Source: SAR324 cluster bacterium
GTDB taxonomy: Bacteria > SAR324 > NAC60-12
DNA length: 64,000 bases
Direction of reading: 5' to 3'
Assembly (NCBI GenBank): GCA_028281495.1
Contig: JANQJU010000069.1
Span: forward strand, 62,001-126,000
In this document: in pieces, positions 56,037-64,000 of the stretch
Position numbering within the stretch: the first letter of the stretch is position 1
Layout of the letters: every line of letters begins with the position of its first letter
The notes under the pieces: generated by a model
What the model saw: the letters and a program-made list of their open reading frames with translations, nothing else
What the model was told of the DNA's origin: nothing
Databases searched by the model: none
Made by a program: the position numbers and the translations under genes

Positions 56037-56975
56037 TTATTGCGACTCCTGTTCTGCTAACCAACGTTCCGCGTCAATCGCGGCCATACATCCGGTTCCA
56101 GCAGCAGTGACAGCCTGACGGTACACTTTGTCTTGCACATCGCCGCATGCAAAAACCCCTTCAACTGAAGTAAATGTAGAACCCGGTTTCACTAAGATGT
56201 AGCCGGTTTCATCTAAATTAAGTTTTCCTTGAAAAATTTTCGTATTGGGAACATGCCCTATCGCAACAAAGAGTCCTGTAAACGGATGCTCTGCCACTTC
56301 ATTGGTTTTCAGGTTCCTCACTTTCAAACTGGTCATGCCTTGTTGATCATTCCCCAGGACTTCTTCTACGGCAGAATCCCAAATGAAACTAATTTTTTCG
56401 TGCTGTAATGCTCGCTTCTGCATGATTTTGCTAGCGCGTAAAGTATCTCGACGGTGAATCACGTGCACGCTCCGGCAAAGGTTTGCCAAATACAACGCCT
56501 CTTCCATCGCTGTGTCACCGCCCCCAACCACGGCCACATCTTGATTTCGGAAGAAAAAGCCATCACAGGTAGCACATGCTGAGACTCCTTTGTTTTGAAA
56601 CCGTTGCTCCGATTCCAATCCCAACCACCGGGCCGATGCTCCAGTGGATACAATCAAGGCATCGCAGGTCAACGTTTCAGATTCGGTGGCTAGTGTGAAA
56701 GGGCGTTGGGCAACATCGACTTCCAAGACATCGCCGGTATAAAATTGAGTTTTAAAACGTTCGGCTTGCTCACGAAAAAACTTCATCATTTCTGGTCCCT
56801 GCAAACCTTCGGGAAATCCGGGGTAGTTTTCCACTTCAGTGGTTAGCATCAGTTGCCCCCCAGCATCATTGCCTGCCACTACAACCGGGTTTAAGTTTGC
56901 ACGGGCTGCATAGATTGCGGCCGTTAGACCCGCAGGCCCTGAACCCAAAATGATTAATTTATGGTGATTTTTCAT
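56037..56975 (-). CDS. trxB: Thioredoxin reductase
   Basis: 312 residues from the ATG at 56975, which has a ggagact site. The frame is open 66 codons further up, but that extension is unlike the family and overlaps a divergent gene. FAD site LIILGSGPAGLTAAIYAARA, redox pair CATC (about residue 135) and NADPH site VAVVGGGDTAMEEALYLA. It reduces thioredoxin with NADPH. First gene of the trxB-csd-argG operon. Confidence 0.96.
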   Translation of the reverse strand: MKNHHKLIILGSGPAGLTAAIYAARANLNPVVVAGNDAGGQLMLTTEVENYPGFPEGLQGPEMMKFFREQAERFKTQFYTGDVLEVDVAQRPFTLATESETLTCDALIVSTGASARWLGLESEQRFQNKGVSACATCDGFFFRNQDVAVVGGGDTAMEEALYLANLCRSVHVIHRRDTLRASKIMQKRALQHEKISFIWDSAVEEVLGNDQQGMTSLKVRNLKTNEVAEHPFTGLFVAIGHVPNTKIFQGKLNLDETGYILVKPGSTFTSVEGVFACGDVQDKVYRQAVTAAGTGCMAAIDAERWLAEQESQ

Positions 56976-57140
56976 AGTCTCCGACATAGGACTGAACTTC
57001 TTTAAAAGTGAATTGAAGTAATTTCCCGTAGACCTGCTACGAGATTTAAGGTATAGCCTAAATCCTGTTTTATTTGTGTTACAAAAAACACAAGCTACTG
57101 CTTTCACATTGGATGTGAACTCTTTGTTTAGCCTCGACTC

Positions 57141-57464
57141 ATGGACGAGAAAAACACTCCCACCCTCAATCAATCCGCACTGACTTTCGATGAAAAAAAG
57201 CGGAAGCTGGAAAAGTTATTAGACCGAGAAAAACAGTTACAACAACTGCGCTGGAACACTCGAAAAATGCGGGATACTCCCCATGATGAAAGCTTCATAC
57301 TACCATCAAGGGCCTTGAAATATTCAAGACAAATTCCTGTATTCCTCCGTGCTCATCGCTCCCCATTTTTCTACCTCAATGCCGAGTCATCTGAGACGGC
57401 TCCACGCACAAATTGGACTGCCAAATCTCAGACGATTCCCCCACTTGCAAACGATAATGAGTAA
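57141..57464 (+). CDS. Small unknown protein coupled to rnhA
   Basis: 107 residues, charged and helical at the N-terminus (FDEKKRKLEKLLDREKQLQQLRWNTRK), basic, with no membrane segment. Its stop overlaps the rnhA start by 8 bp, which suggests translational coupling and a genuine gene. No family recognised. Confidence 0.55.
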   Translation: MDEKNTPTLNQSALTFDEKKRKLEKLLDREKQLQQLRWNTRKMRDTPHDESFILPSRALKYSRQIPVFLRAHRSPFFYLNAESSETAPRTNWTAKSQTIPPLANDNE

Positions 57465-57927
57465 GCCTCTAGTTCATATTTATACAGATGGTGCCTGTTC
57501 TCCGAATCCAGGAATTGGAGGCTGGGCTGCTGTTTTGATTTCTCCGCAACACGACAATTATCGCAAAGAACTTTCTGATGCAGAGGAACAGTCGACCAAC
57601 AATCGAATGGAACTCACAGCGGTCATTCGTGGCCTCGAATCCCTCAAATTTCCATGTGAAGTAAAATTACACACCGATTCCAAATATATTCAACAAGCAT
57701 TTACAAAGAAGTGGATAGAAACTTGGAAAAAAAATGGTTGGATGACTAAAAACCGAAAGCCGGTTCTCAATCAAGACTTGTGGAAAGCTTTGAGCTTCTT
57801 GACCGAAACCCATGATGTGGAATGGATATGGGTCAAAGGTCATTCCAGTAATGAAGAAAACAACCGCTGCGATGAGTTGGCAGTGCAAGCACGAAAAGAA
57901 TTAGCCAATCGTTTGAAATATAAATAG
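57457..57927 (+). CDS. rnhA: Ribonuclease HI
   Basis: 156 residues, the usual length; the catalytic acids are in IYTDGACSPNPG, NNRMELTAVI, LHTDSKYI and NRCDELA. It removes RNA from RNA-DNA hybrids. The ATG at 57457 is preferred over a longer frame from 57349 because it aligns with the family start. Confidence 0.96.
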   Translation: MSKPLVHIYTDGACSPNPGIGGWAAVLISPQHDNYRKELSDAEEQSTNNRMELTAVIRGLESLKFPCEVKLHTDSKYIQQAFTKKWIETWKKNGWMTKNRKPVLNQDLWKALSFLTETHDVEWIWVKGHSSNEENNRCDELAVQARKELANRLKYK

Positions 57928-57931
57928 TGCT

Positions 57932-59626
57932 TTAAGCTTTAGCTTGTGGGAGTTGGAAGAGTTTCAATTGTTCTAATTGAACTTGCTGGAATTTTTCGAT
58001 CTGATCAGCATGGGAGGTGTAATAAATGTTCAAATTCCCTCGATCCGTATCTTCCCAAAAGGTAGGGCCTGAAAAACGTAATCGCTTGAAAACTTGATCC
58101 ATCACTTGCAGAAATTGAGGTTGTTGCATCAATTCCAAATCTTGAAGTGTGTCTTGCACGACGGCCAAAGCAAAATCTTCAAGGTTGTGGTGGAAGTAAT
58201 ACAGCCCTAATCCAATTTGCAGCACACGGACACTATTTTTCGAAATAAAAAATTCAGCCACCTCTCGGCGGTCCACTCCTGGGGGATTATCAAGCAACAA
58301 GAATTCATCCAATAGGGCTTTTTGTGTAGCCATGTCCCATTCTTGTTCATGAATAAGGATCATAATTTTTTTCATCTCGGCGGCAATCGTATCCAAGATA
58401 AAGGCTAAGGAGGGTGAATTGAGTGCGGCTTTAAAGCATTCTACGCTATAAAATCGTAAATAAAAGAAACTCGATTTGACGTTCTCTACGGCTTTAGCCT
58501 CGACCAACGCACTGATAAACTGTCCGTAGTGGAAGGCTAAGTTATACAGATTCCTCGGTTCATTGTGACGCTGACCATGTTTGAGGGCAAAACGGAACTG
58601 TGTATTGAAACGAAGCATGATCAGTTCAACCAACGCTTGATCTTCATTTTGAATTGCTGCGGTTCCTACCTTGGTCAATTGTGCGGCACACAAGGAAGAG
58701 AGATCGAATTGATTTTCTTCTAAGAATCGATGGTAAGCATTCCCCACCAAACGTAATCCTTTTTGCTCATAAAAGGTACGGGCTTCTTCAATTTCAGAGA
58801 GTTGGCTTTTGAGTGTTTTAAAGGAAATATCTTCTCGGATAGTTTGGGAAATCAGGAACAGGGTGGAAGGGAATTGATTCTTTAAATGTGCATAATTGCT
58901 CAATAATTCGCCTACCCCCAAAAGGATATTGGCTTTGGGTTCTTTGAACGGAACGTACACCAATAAATCGTCCAACTGATTCAACATCTCAAAAAAGGAC
59001 CGTTGTGTTCGTCCCAATTCAGCAGGATTCTTGAGGCGAGAATGGTTACGTGGATGGGTAAGTCGACGGAAGAGCGTCAAGTTGTTCAACAAAATGCGGT
59101 CAATCACATTGTGAGGCTTGGTCGACTTCAATACTGAGAAGGTATAGGGCAAAGAAGACAACCCCACAATGCTCAATAGGTGCACATTGAGGATAATACT
59201 GGGTTCCCGGTGCAATCCCACTTCTTCTAACAGCTTGATCACAACCGCATGCACACCACCCCCGATCAACAACCAAATGAATAGCAAGCTCCGCCATTCC
59301 TCCATGTACAAATCAATCAATTTCGGAATATTTTGTGCGGCAAATGTGATGACGATGATGAGGGTGCTGATGATCAGGGCAAGCATAATCAACCATACAA
59401 TCGGAGCATAACCGATATCAACTTGGCTCAGGATTGCTTGATCAATTCGAATGATGCGTTCAAGGAACTGCTGGTAAGGCTGAAAAAGGAAAGAAGTGAA
59501 TCCCCAATCCACTATCACGATAATAGCAGCAACAAAAAAACACGACTCTAATGACCGTTTATCGGTCAAGAGTCGTGTTAGGAAGTAAAGAGGGTTTTGT
59601 AAGTTCCGACGGGGTTCATTTTTCAT
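57932..59626 (-). CDS. Unknown membrane protein with N-terminal membrane domain
   Basis: 564 residues: four to five membrane segments in the first 190 residues (CFFVAAIIVIVDWGFTSFLF, PIVWLIMLALIISTLIIVITFA, LLFIWLLIGGGVHAVVI, LLSIVGLSSLPYTF), then about 370 residues of helical cytosolic region. The layout recalls DUF2254-type proteins but the match is not firm. A perfect intrinsic terminator lies inside codons of about 16-32. The start has no clear ribosome site, so the true start could be further in (GTG codons near residues 37-39). Confidence 0.65.
   Translation of the reverse strand: MKNEPRRNLQNPLYFLTRLLTDKRSLESCFFVAAIIVIVDWGFTSFLFQPYQQFLERIIRIDQAILSQVDIGYAPIVWLIMLALIISTLIIVITFAAQNIPKLIDLYMEEWRSLLFIWLLIGGGVHAVVIKLLEEVGLHREPSIILNVHLLSIVGLSSLPYTFSVLKSTKPHNVIDRILLNNLTLFRRLTHPRNHSRLKNPAELGRTQRSFFEMLNQLDDLLVYVPFKEPKANILLGVGELLSNYAHLKNQFPSTLFLISQTIREDISFKTLKSQLSEIEEARTFYEQKGLRLVGNAYHRFLEENQFDLSSLCAAQLTKVGTAAIQNEDQALVELIMLRFNTQFRFALKHGQRHNEPRNLYNLAFHYGQFISALVEAKAVENVKSSFFYLRFYSVECFKAALNSPSLAFILDTIAAEMKKIMILIHEQEWDMATQKALLDEFLLLDNPPGVDRREVAEFFISKNSVRVLQIGLGLYYFHHNLEDFALAVVQDTLQDLELMQQPQFLQVMDQVFKRLRFSGPTFWEDTDRGNLNIYYTSHADQIEKFQQVQLEQLKLFQLPQAKA
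59533..59579 (-). terminator. Intrinsic terminator lying inside the start of the 57932-59626 gene
   Basis: On the minus strand, aacacgactct (59579-59569) with cggtca pairs perfectly with agagtcgtgtt; there is one 2-base bulge and a 5-nt loop (17 bp in all), followed by a run of seven T ending at about 59533. This is a textbook terminator for the rpoZ-like operon upstream, yet it overlaps the annotated coding region by about 95 bp. Confidence 0.88.
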
Positions 59627-59679
59627 CGAACCACTTGGTGGAGTGAGTAAAATTCAAGTTGCATCTGACTTCAGAGGGT

Positions 59680-60015
59680 TTAGTCAGAAATCGCCAAAGC
59701 ATTCGCAGGTTCTTCATTGTCGACTGCACTCTCAGCTTCCGCCGTTTTTGTCAATGCTGGATCTTCTCCATGAAGTAAGTAAATTCGCCGTTCGTTGATT
59801 TCTAAAATGGCACGATAGGTGGGTTTATGGGCCAATGCAGACTTTCTTCTTTTCTTAGGAGGATTGGCAGGATTTTGTTCTTCTGCTTGTTCGACGGTGC
59901 TTTCTACTTCGTAGATATCTTTCGCTCGTCTGGCAGCCATCAGAACCTTTTCGAATTCGTTGAATCCAGCATAATCTCGATGTTCTTCTACAAACTTCAA
60001 ATAATCTAACGACAT
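59680..60015 (-). CDS. rpoZ: RNA polymerase omega-like subunit
   Basis: 111 residues. FEKVLMAARRAKDIYE followed by a Lys-rich stretch and KPTYRAILEINERRI fits the omega pattern (F..V..AA.RA.., KP...AL.EI). Omega helps assembly of the beta' subunit. The C-terminus is extended and acidic. It lies 22 bp after the YfgM-like gene on the same strand. The call rests on short motifs only. Confidence 0.6.
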   Translation of the reverse strand: MSLDYLKFVEEHRDYAGFNEFEKVLMAARRAKDIYEVESTVEQAEEQNPANPPKKRRKSALAHKPTYRAILEINERRIYLLHGEDPALTKTAEAESAVDNEEPANALAISD

Positions 60016-60037
60016 AACCTTCCTTCCCTTAGTGAAT

Positions 60038-60712
60038 TCAATTTAAGGTCAATAACAAGCGTTCCGCTTCTGGCCTGAATACCGAGTCCGGAGCGTTATT
60101 GATCAACTGTTGTAAATTGGTTTTCGCCGCTTCTTTATCTCCTTTGGCCAAGGCAATTTGTGCTAAGGCCTTCCAGCGAATGTCTTGCCACTCGTCTCCT
60201 TGGATACTTTCAATGGTTTGCTGAGCGGCTTCCCATTGTTCTAGCTTTTCGTAAACGCTGGCCAAGCTGAGTTTTGCCGCAGTACTGATCGTTGGCACTG
60301 CTTGCGAGTGTTCAGCAGCCTGTTGGTATGCAGCTACAGCAGGTTCCCATTGTTGTTGATCTGCATGCAATTTGCCAAGAGTCATCAATGCAGCGACACT
60401 GTTCACCGCATTAGGATATTCCGCTAAAAAGTCGTTTAATACTTTGGTTGCTTCACTGGTATCAGCACCTTCCGTTTCGGTTAAATTTCGTACCGTTTTT
60501 TGGACGGTATAAAACAGATTTGCTTGCTTAATTTCTTCGGCTTGATAATACTGAATTCCAGCATAGATGCCCAATGCCAACAGCACAAAGGCAACTCCTG
60601 CCATGATAAACCATTGTTTTTGCTCATAAATAAAATTTGCCGCTTTGAATAACTGCACTTCCACGATGTCGGGTTGATGCAGCTCTTTACGGGTCATCCG
60701 CTCTTCACTCAT
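60038..60712 (-). CDS. YfgM-like membrane-anchored TPR protein
   Basis: 224 residues: a cytosolic N-terminus, one membrane segment (WFIMAGVAFVLLALGIYAGIQYY, about 34-56), then TPR-like helices (EYPNAVNSVAALMTLGKLHADQQQWEPAVAAYQQAAEHS, and so on). This matches YfgM, an ancillary SecYEG-associated periplasmic chaperone factor, in size and order. Confidence 0.72.
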   Translation of the reverse strand: MSEERMTRKELHQPDIVEVQLFKAANFIYEQKQWFIMAGVAFVLLALGIYAGIQYYQAEEIKQANLFYTVQKTVRNLTETEGADTSEATKVLNDFLAEYPNAVNSVAALMTLGKLHADQQQWEPAVAAYQQAAEHSQAVPTISTAAKLSLASVYEKLEQWEAAQQTIESIQGDEWQDIRWKALAQIALAKGDKEAAKTNLQQLINNAPDSVFRPEAERLLLTLN

Positions 60713-60925
60713 AATTCACCTGAATTTTCAAAAAATTGTATTTTTTTTCAATGCTGATTAGGTCAAACTTGCATGTTAAGGTTTATTTGTTCATGGTTCA
60801 AGCAAAAATCATAACACTCTTTCAATCTACTGATTTTATAAAATATTTCGAAGTTGTAGGAATTCAATCCACTCCTGCCATTCAATATTCTCAGAATCCA
60901 AAACCCCTTCACAACAAGAGGCTGT

Positions 60926-61381
60926 ATGAAAAAATTGCTGCCACATAATCCCTTTTTGCGCGGCGGAACCCGCATAATCCTTTTGCTGAGTTTGGTGCCG
61001 TTTTTGCTTGGCTTGGGAGGAGGCAATGGCTCTACTGAAGATGGGGCTACCCTGCCATTGCCACAAAAGAACTTTTCCGTCACTCTGATGGATAATACAG
61101 GGCTGGTCACGGGCACAAGCCGCATGACGTGGGAAGGGAAAAATTATCTCAAAGGTCAATATGGCGAGGCGACCATCACAATCCCATTTGAGAAGATTCA
61201 AGTCGTGAAATTTTTGCCGGAAGATGGGGCAAATCCCACCCTCATTCAGGCTCAAGTGCAATTGACTTCAGGGAAAACGTATCCGCTTTCCATTGATCGG
61301 ACCACCAAAGTCTATGCCGAAACTGATTTCGGACAACTGGAGATCTTTGTCCAAGATCTGCAACAAATGGAATTTCAATAA
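60926..61381 (+). CDS. Small secreted protein of unknown function
   Basis: 151 residues with an N-terminal hydrophobic leader (TRIILLLSLVPFLLGLGGG) and a beta-rich remainder (FSVTLMDNTGLVTGTSRMTWEGKNYLKGQYG). The aagagg site precedes the ATG. Its stop overlaps the next gene's start (TAATG), so both are translated together. No family recognised. Confidence 0.7.
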   Translation: MKKLLPHNPFLRGGTRIILLLSLVPFLLGLGGGNGSTEDGATLPLPQKNFSVTLMDNTGLVTGTSRMTWEGKNYLKGQYGEATITIPFEKIQVVKFLPEDGANPTLIQAQVQLTSGKTYPLSIDRTTKVYAETDFGQLEIFVQDLQQMEFQ

Positions 61382-62649
61382 TGGCTATCTCTCGACACCT
61401 CTGCTGTATCAGCGTTATCGCACCTATGGTCTTCTTATTTCATTCTTTTGCCTTCGCACAGTTTAATACGTTCGATGATGATTTCCTTAGTGGTTTCAGT
61501 GAAGATGGGAGGATTAAGATTCTCCTGTTGAATCTAGCTCCTTCCGGAATGACGGAAACGGCTGCACAACAGATCGTTCGTGCTCTCCAACAAAACCTTT
61601 CCAATACCAACCATTTCACAGTGGTTGGCCCTTCAGAATGGAATGCCCAGCTGCAAGCGCGGGATCCCAATCTCGCTGTTTGCGATGATATCGCTTGCGG
61701 TATTCAGATTGGCAAATTGTTCAGTGCCGACAAAGTGCTTGTGGGACAAATCAGTGCTGAACCTATTTTGGACGAAAATGCAGAAGAGGTGGACGGTTTC
61801 GTGCTTTCCATCCGACTTTTGGATGTTCTGATCAACACACTTGATTTTTCTGATGAGGTCCATTTCACTGACCAAGACATGCAGGATGAGTTGTTTCAAT
61901 TGGCTGTTCGCATCTCGGAAAATACCTTGCTTCGCGGACGAGTTCTTTCTGTCAGGCAGCGCAATGTGGTGGTGGATTTAGGGAGAGCGCACGGCTTGCG
62001 TGTTGGAGACCAAATGGTGGTGTATAGTCAAAATACCACTACGACCGATCTCGAAGGACAAACTATTGGATTGGAGCAAAAGAATCTCACTTTGCTTGAG
62101 GTGAGTCGATTGAACGATATGACCTCAGAAACCATTATGCCGTATCGTTTTGATTCTCCGGAATCGGGAGATCTGGTCAAAACCTATATCAATCGGCGGA
62201 AACAAGTGCGGTTGGTCTCGGATGCTCGCCGGGAGTTAGACACTCGGAAACGACTGGCTCCACGTACGCAACAAGCCCCTGTCGTTTTGGAACCAGAAGT
62301 GATCGATAGCATCACCGGAGAACCAGTCAATGCGGCCAAGCAGGAATGGCGACAGCGCGTGATTGCGGCAAATCGAAATCGGCAGTTTTGGATGTGGATG
62401 GCGATTGGAACAGGGGTTGGAACGGTGGCTTTGTTGACCAATCAGGTGAACCTGGGGGATGACTTGCAACAGTTGAGTGTGGTCGCTGCGGGCGCTGTCA
62501 CGGGATACAGTGCTTATCGATATTTTCAGGCCCGCAATGATGTCAACGCCCTACAAGCCGAAGGGCGTGTGAAAGGATTCATTTCTTGGCAATACCAATT
62601 CGATCTTCCCAATAAAGGGGTGCAAGTTGCGTTAAAATATAACTTCTGA
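61381..62649 (+). CDS. Secreted protein with CsgG/TolB-N-like domain
   Basis: 422 residues with a signal peptide ending AFA-QF. Residues of about 40-190 (ILLLNLAPSGMTETAAQQIVRALQQNL...FTVVGPSEWNAQL...CDDIACGIQIGKLFSADKVLVGQIS) resemble the CsgG/TolB-N-type domain of envelope lipoproteins. A beta domain follows (RGRVLSVRQRNVVVDLGRAHGLRVGDQMVVY). Near the end are two hydrophobic segments and a terminal WQYQFDLPNKGVQVALKYNF that looks like an outer-membrane strand. Probably an envelope assembly or export factor; exact role unknown. Confidence 0.7.
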   Translation: MAISRHLCCISVIAPMVFLFHSFAFAQFNTFDDDFLSGFSEDGRIKILLLNLAPSGMTETAAQQIVRALQQNLSNTNHFTVVGPSEWNAQLQARDPNLAVCDDIACGIQIGKLFSADKVLVGQISAEPILDENAEEVDGFVLSIRLLDVLINTLDFSDEVHFTDQDMQDELFQLAVRISENTLLRGRVLSVRQRNVVVDLGRAHGLRVGDQMVVYSQNTTTTDLEGQTIGLEQKNLTLLEVSRLNDMTSETIMPYRFDSPESGDLVKTYINRRKQVRLVSDARRELDTRKRLAPRTQQAPVVLEPEVIDSITGEPVNAAKQEWRQRVIAANRNRQFWMWMAIGTGVGTVALLTNQVNLGDDLQQLSVVAAGAVTGYSAYRYFQARNDVNALQAEGRVKGFISWQYQFDLPNKGVQVALKYNF

Positions 62650-62687
62650 GAATTTGTTTTTCACCTCCTCCATGTCTGTTTTGGGCT

Positions 62688-62804
62688 ATGGCCAGTTTGT
62701 TTTTTATTCCCGTCGCTGGTTCTCTTCTTATTGCTGCTGCCGGTTTTTCCTATTGTTCTTTCCCTATTATTTATGTGTTGATGGAACACGAAGCGACTTT
62801 ATGA
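62688..62804 (+). CDS. Possible 38-residue hydrophobic small protein
   Basis: The ATG at 62688 opens a 38-codon frame, almost entirely one membrane segment (ASLFFIPVAGSLLIAAAGF) with a short acidic C-terminus (MEHEATL). Only a weak ribosome site (tttggg). It lies between the operon above and convergent metF. Confidence 0.25.
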   Translation: MASLFFIPVAGSLLIAAAGFSYCSFPIIYVLMEHEATL

Positions 62805-62816
62805 GTCTCAATCGGT

Positions 62817-63677
62817 TTACCGAATGATAGGCCCCAGGTGCTGTACATTTTCCAATCGATTGAGGGCATACAGATGAATCCCGTCAATCCCTTCCTTCAA
62901 TAATCCTTCAATTTGTTTTTGGGCAAACGCCAGTCCGACTTGGCGCATTCCATTGGGATCATCTTGAAAGCGTTGTAGATCGGCCAATAGATCATTCGGA
63001 ACGTGACAGCCACAGGTTTTGGCAAATCGAGTGATTTGTTCCATCGATTGAGCGGGCAGGATCCCGGGAACTAAGGGAATGGTCACTCCCATTGCACGCA
63101 ATTGATCACGCCACTTTAAGAAAAACTCATTCTTCAAGAAAAATTGAGTGACGATGAATTGAGCACCTGCTTCTATTTTTGTCACAAGGTATTCTCGGTC
63201 TTTTTGAGCATTTTCAGCTTCTGGATGGCTTTCAGGATATCCAGCCCCTCCGATTCCAAAGTCACCTCGTTTGACGATGGCCTCGATGAGTTCTCCGGCA
63301 TATCCAAACCCTCCTTCGGGTTTCTGAAATTCTGTTTCTCCCTGAGGGGGATCCCCACGAAGTGCCATGATGTTATTCACATCCGCAGCAGCGAGGTCAT
63401 CTAACACGGAGTCGATTTCTGCTTGAGTGTGAGACACGCAGGTGAGGTGGGCCATCGCTTCTACCTTCAGCTCATTTTTGATGTAGGACGCCATTTCGTG
63501 AGTGTTATGACGCGTTCCTCCTCCGGCTCCATAGGTCACTGAAATGAAATCCGGATGATAGGTTTTAAAAGTGTGCAGGCGCTCTTTCAGAATCTTGACA
63601 CCTTTAGGAGTTTTGGGAGGAAAAATTTCAATTGAAAAGACGGGAGACTGACGGCGATAAATTTCAATAATGTGCAT
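62817..63677 (-). CDS. metF: Methylenetetrahydrofolate reductase
   Basis: 286 residues from the ATG at 63677; the frame is open 83 codons upstream, but the family start is FSIEIFPPKTPKG near this ATG. Motifs: SVTYGAGGGTRHNT, HLTCVSHTQAEID, NIMALRGDPPQGE and QFFLKNEFFLKWRD. It reduces 5,10-methylene-THF to 5-methyl-THF for methionine synthesis, using FAD. Confidence 0.96.
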   Translation of the reverse strand: MHIIEIYRRQSPVFSIEIFPPKTPKGVKILKERLHTFKTYHPDFISVTYGAGGGTRHNTHEMASYIKNELKVEAMAHLTCVSHTQAEIDSVLDDLAAADVNNIMALRGDPPQGETEFQKPEGGFGYAGELIEAIVKRGDFGIGGAGYPESHPEAENAQKDREYLVTKIEAGAQFIVTQFFLKNEFFLKWRDQLRAMGVTIPLVPGILPAQSMEQITRFAKTCGCHVPNDLLADLQRFQDDPNGMRQVGLAFAQKQIEGLLKEGIDGIHLYALNRLENVQHLGPIIR

Positions 63678-63911
63678 AGATACTCTCAATCTAAGATGTT
63701 GAAAAAACTTCCTATTTCTAAATCTTCCTTGCAAATCAAACGTGCCCCTTTTAGCATGGCACATACTCTGCCGCAAGAGTGAAGGTGGCCTCTGAAGGAG
63801 GATTGATAGAAGGGCAAGGTTAACGCATATTCGGTGTGATGAAACTGTAGAATCGGCATTACAGAACTGCGGGATTGAAGCATGTGATACGAGGCGACAA
63901 GGATTATCAGT

Positions 63912-64000
63912 ATGAGAGGAAGACAAGAATTGCGGCTTCTTTCAGAAGCATGTGAACGCAATAAAGACGTAATTTTGGAGGTGTTGAAAGTTGAACTGGT
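63912..64000 (+). CDS. Start of a DUF938-type SAM methyltransferase, cut by window end
   Basis: The ATG at 63912 (aagga site 8 bp upstream) opens a frame running off the window. The 29 visible codons include LLSEACERNKDVILEVLKVEL, which matches the N-terminal ERNK.PILEVL signature of DUF938 methyltransferases. Divergent from metF. Confidence 0.6.
   Translation, partial: MRGRQELRLLSEACERNKDVILEVLKVEL

Noticed and set aside
56976..57173. 66-codon N-terminal extension of thioredoxin reductase
   Set aside because: The family starts close to the FAD motif, a ggagact site precedes the ATG at 56975, and the extension overlaps the divergent gene at 57141.
63678..63926. 83-codon extension of metF
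   Set aside because: The conserved MetF start aligns with the ATG at 63677; the extension is Cys/His-rich without family similarity and overlaps the divergent promoter region.

Overview
The window carries a chromosomal segment of a motile, Gram-negative-type bacterium. Supporting signs are a proteobacterial-style flagellar filament locus, a YfgM-like protein, a glyoxylate shunt, secreted proteins and a fused double UvrA. The mix looks most like a delta-, lambda- or oligoflexia-type lineage, but I cannot assign a taxon from sequence alone. No tRNA, rRNA, CRISPR array, transposase or phage gene was seen.

Layout. (1) 1-18673 is a flagellar filament locus: the 3' part of fliD (cap), two fliS chaperone paralogues, a strongly diverged cysteine-bearing flagellin-like gene, five full flagellin genes, mnmE and a FlgN-like chaperone gene. 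The flagellin genes are separated by unusually long spacers (0.5-1.5 kb) packed with tandem short hairpin repeats, a different repeat family in each spacer. (2) 18714-21342 holds an unknown protein and a TMTC-like membrane/TPR protein. (3) 21475-26797 holds the glyoxylate shunt genes aceB and aceA with a divergent RamB/ScfR-type regulator. (4) 26841-36694 is an accessory stretch. It has GFA-like, VOC, HAD, SRPBCC and DUF336 genes, two adjacent P-loop ATPase genes (the second STAND-like with a TPR tail) preceded by ten tandem hairpins, and a translationally coupled marR-fabF pair. (5) 36862-46364 holds a second TMTC-like gene and an oppABCD transporter operon. That operon is split by about 2.5 kb carrying a decayed subtilisin-type peptidase and an ELWxxDGT-repeat lipoprotein. 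(6) 46475-53402 holds the 1810-residue tandem UvrA and an unknown protein. (7) 53462-64000 is mostly housekeeping: trxB, a membrane-anchored cold-shock-domain gene, argG and an anchored unknown form one minus-strand operon. It also holds rnhA, a YfgM-like gene with an rpoZ-like gene, a two-gene envelope operon, metF and the first codons of a DUF938-type methyltransferase.

Recurrent structural themes. Tandem arrays of small dyad-symmetric elements, some with compensatory stem changes, sit in front of flagellin genes, the ATPase pair and the DUF336 gene. Four genes (fliS2, ATPase 1, uvrA and the gene at 53462) have a short tandem duplication that overlaps the stop codon. These two themes, the cysteine-bearing divergent flagellin, the ATPase pair and an intrinsic terminator lying inside a coding region are the most unusual content.
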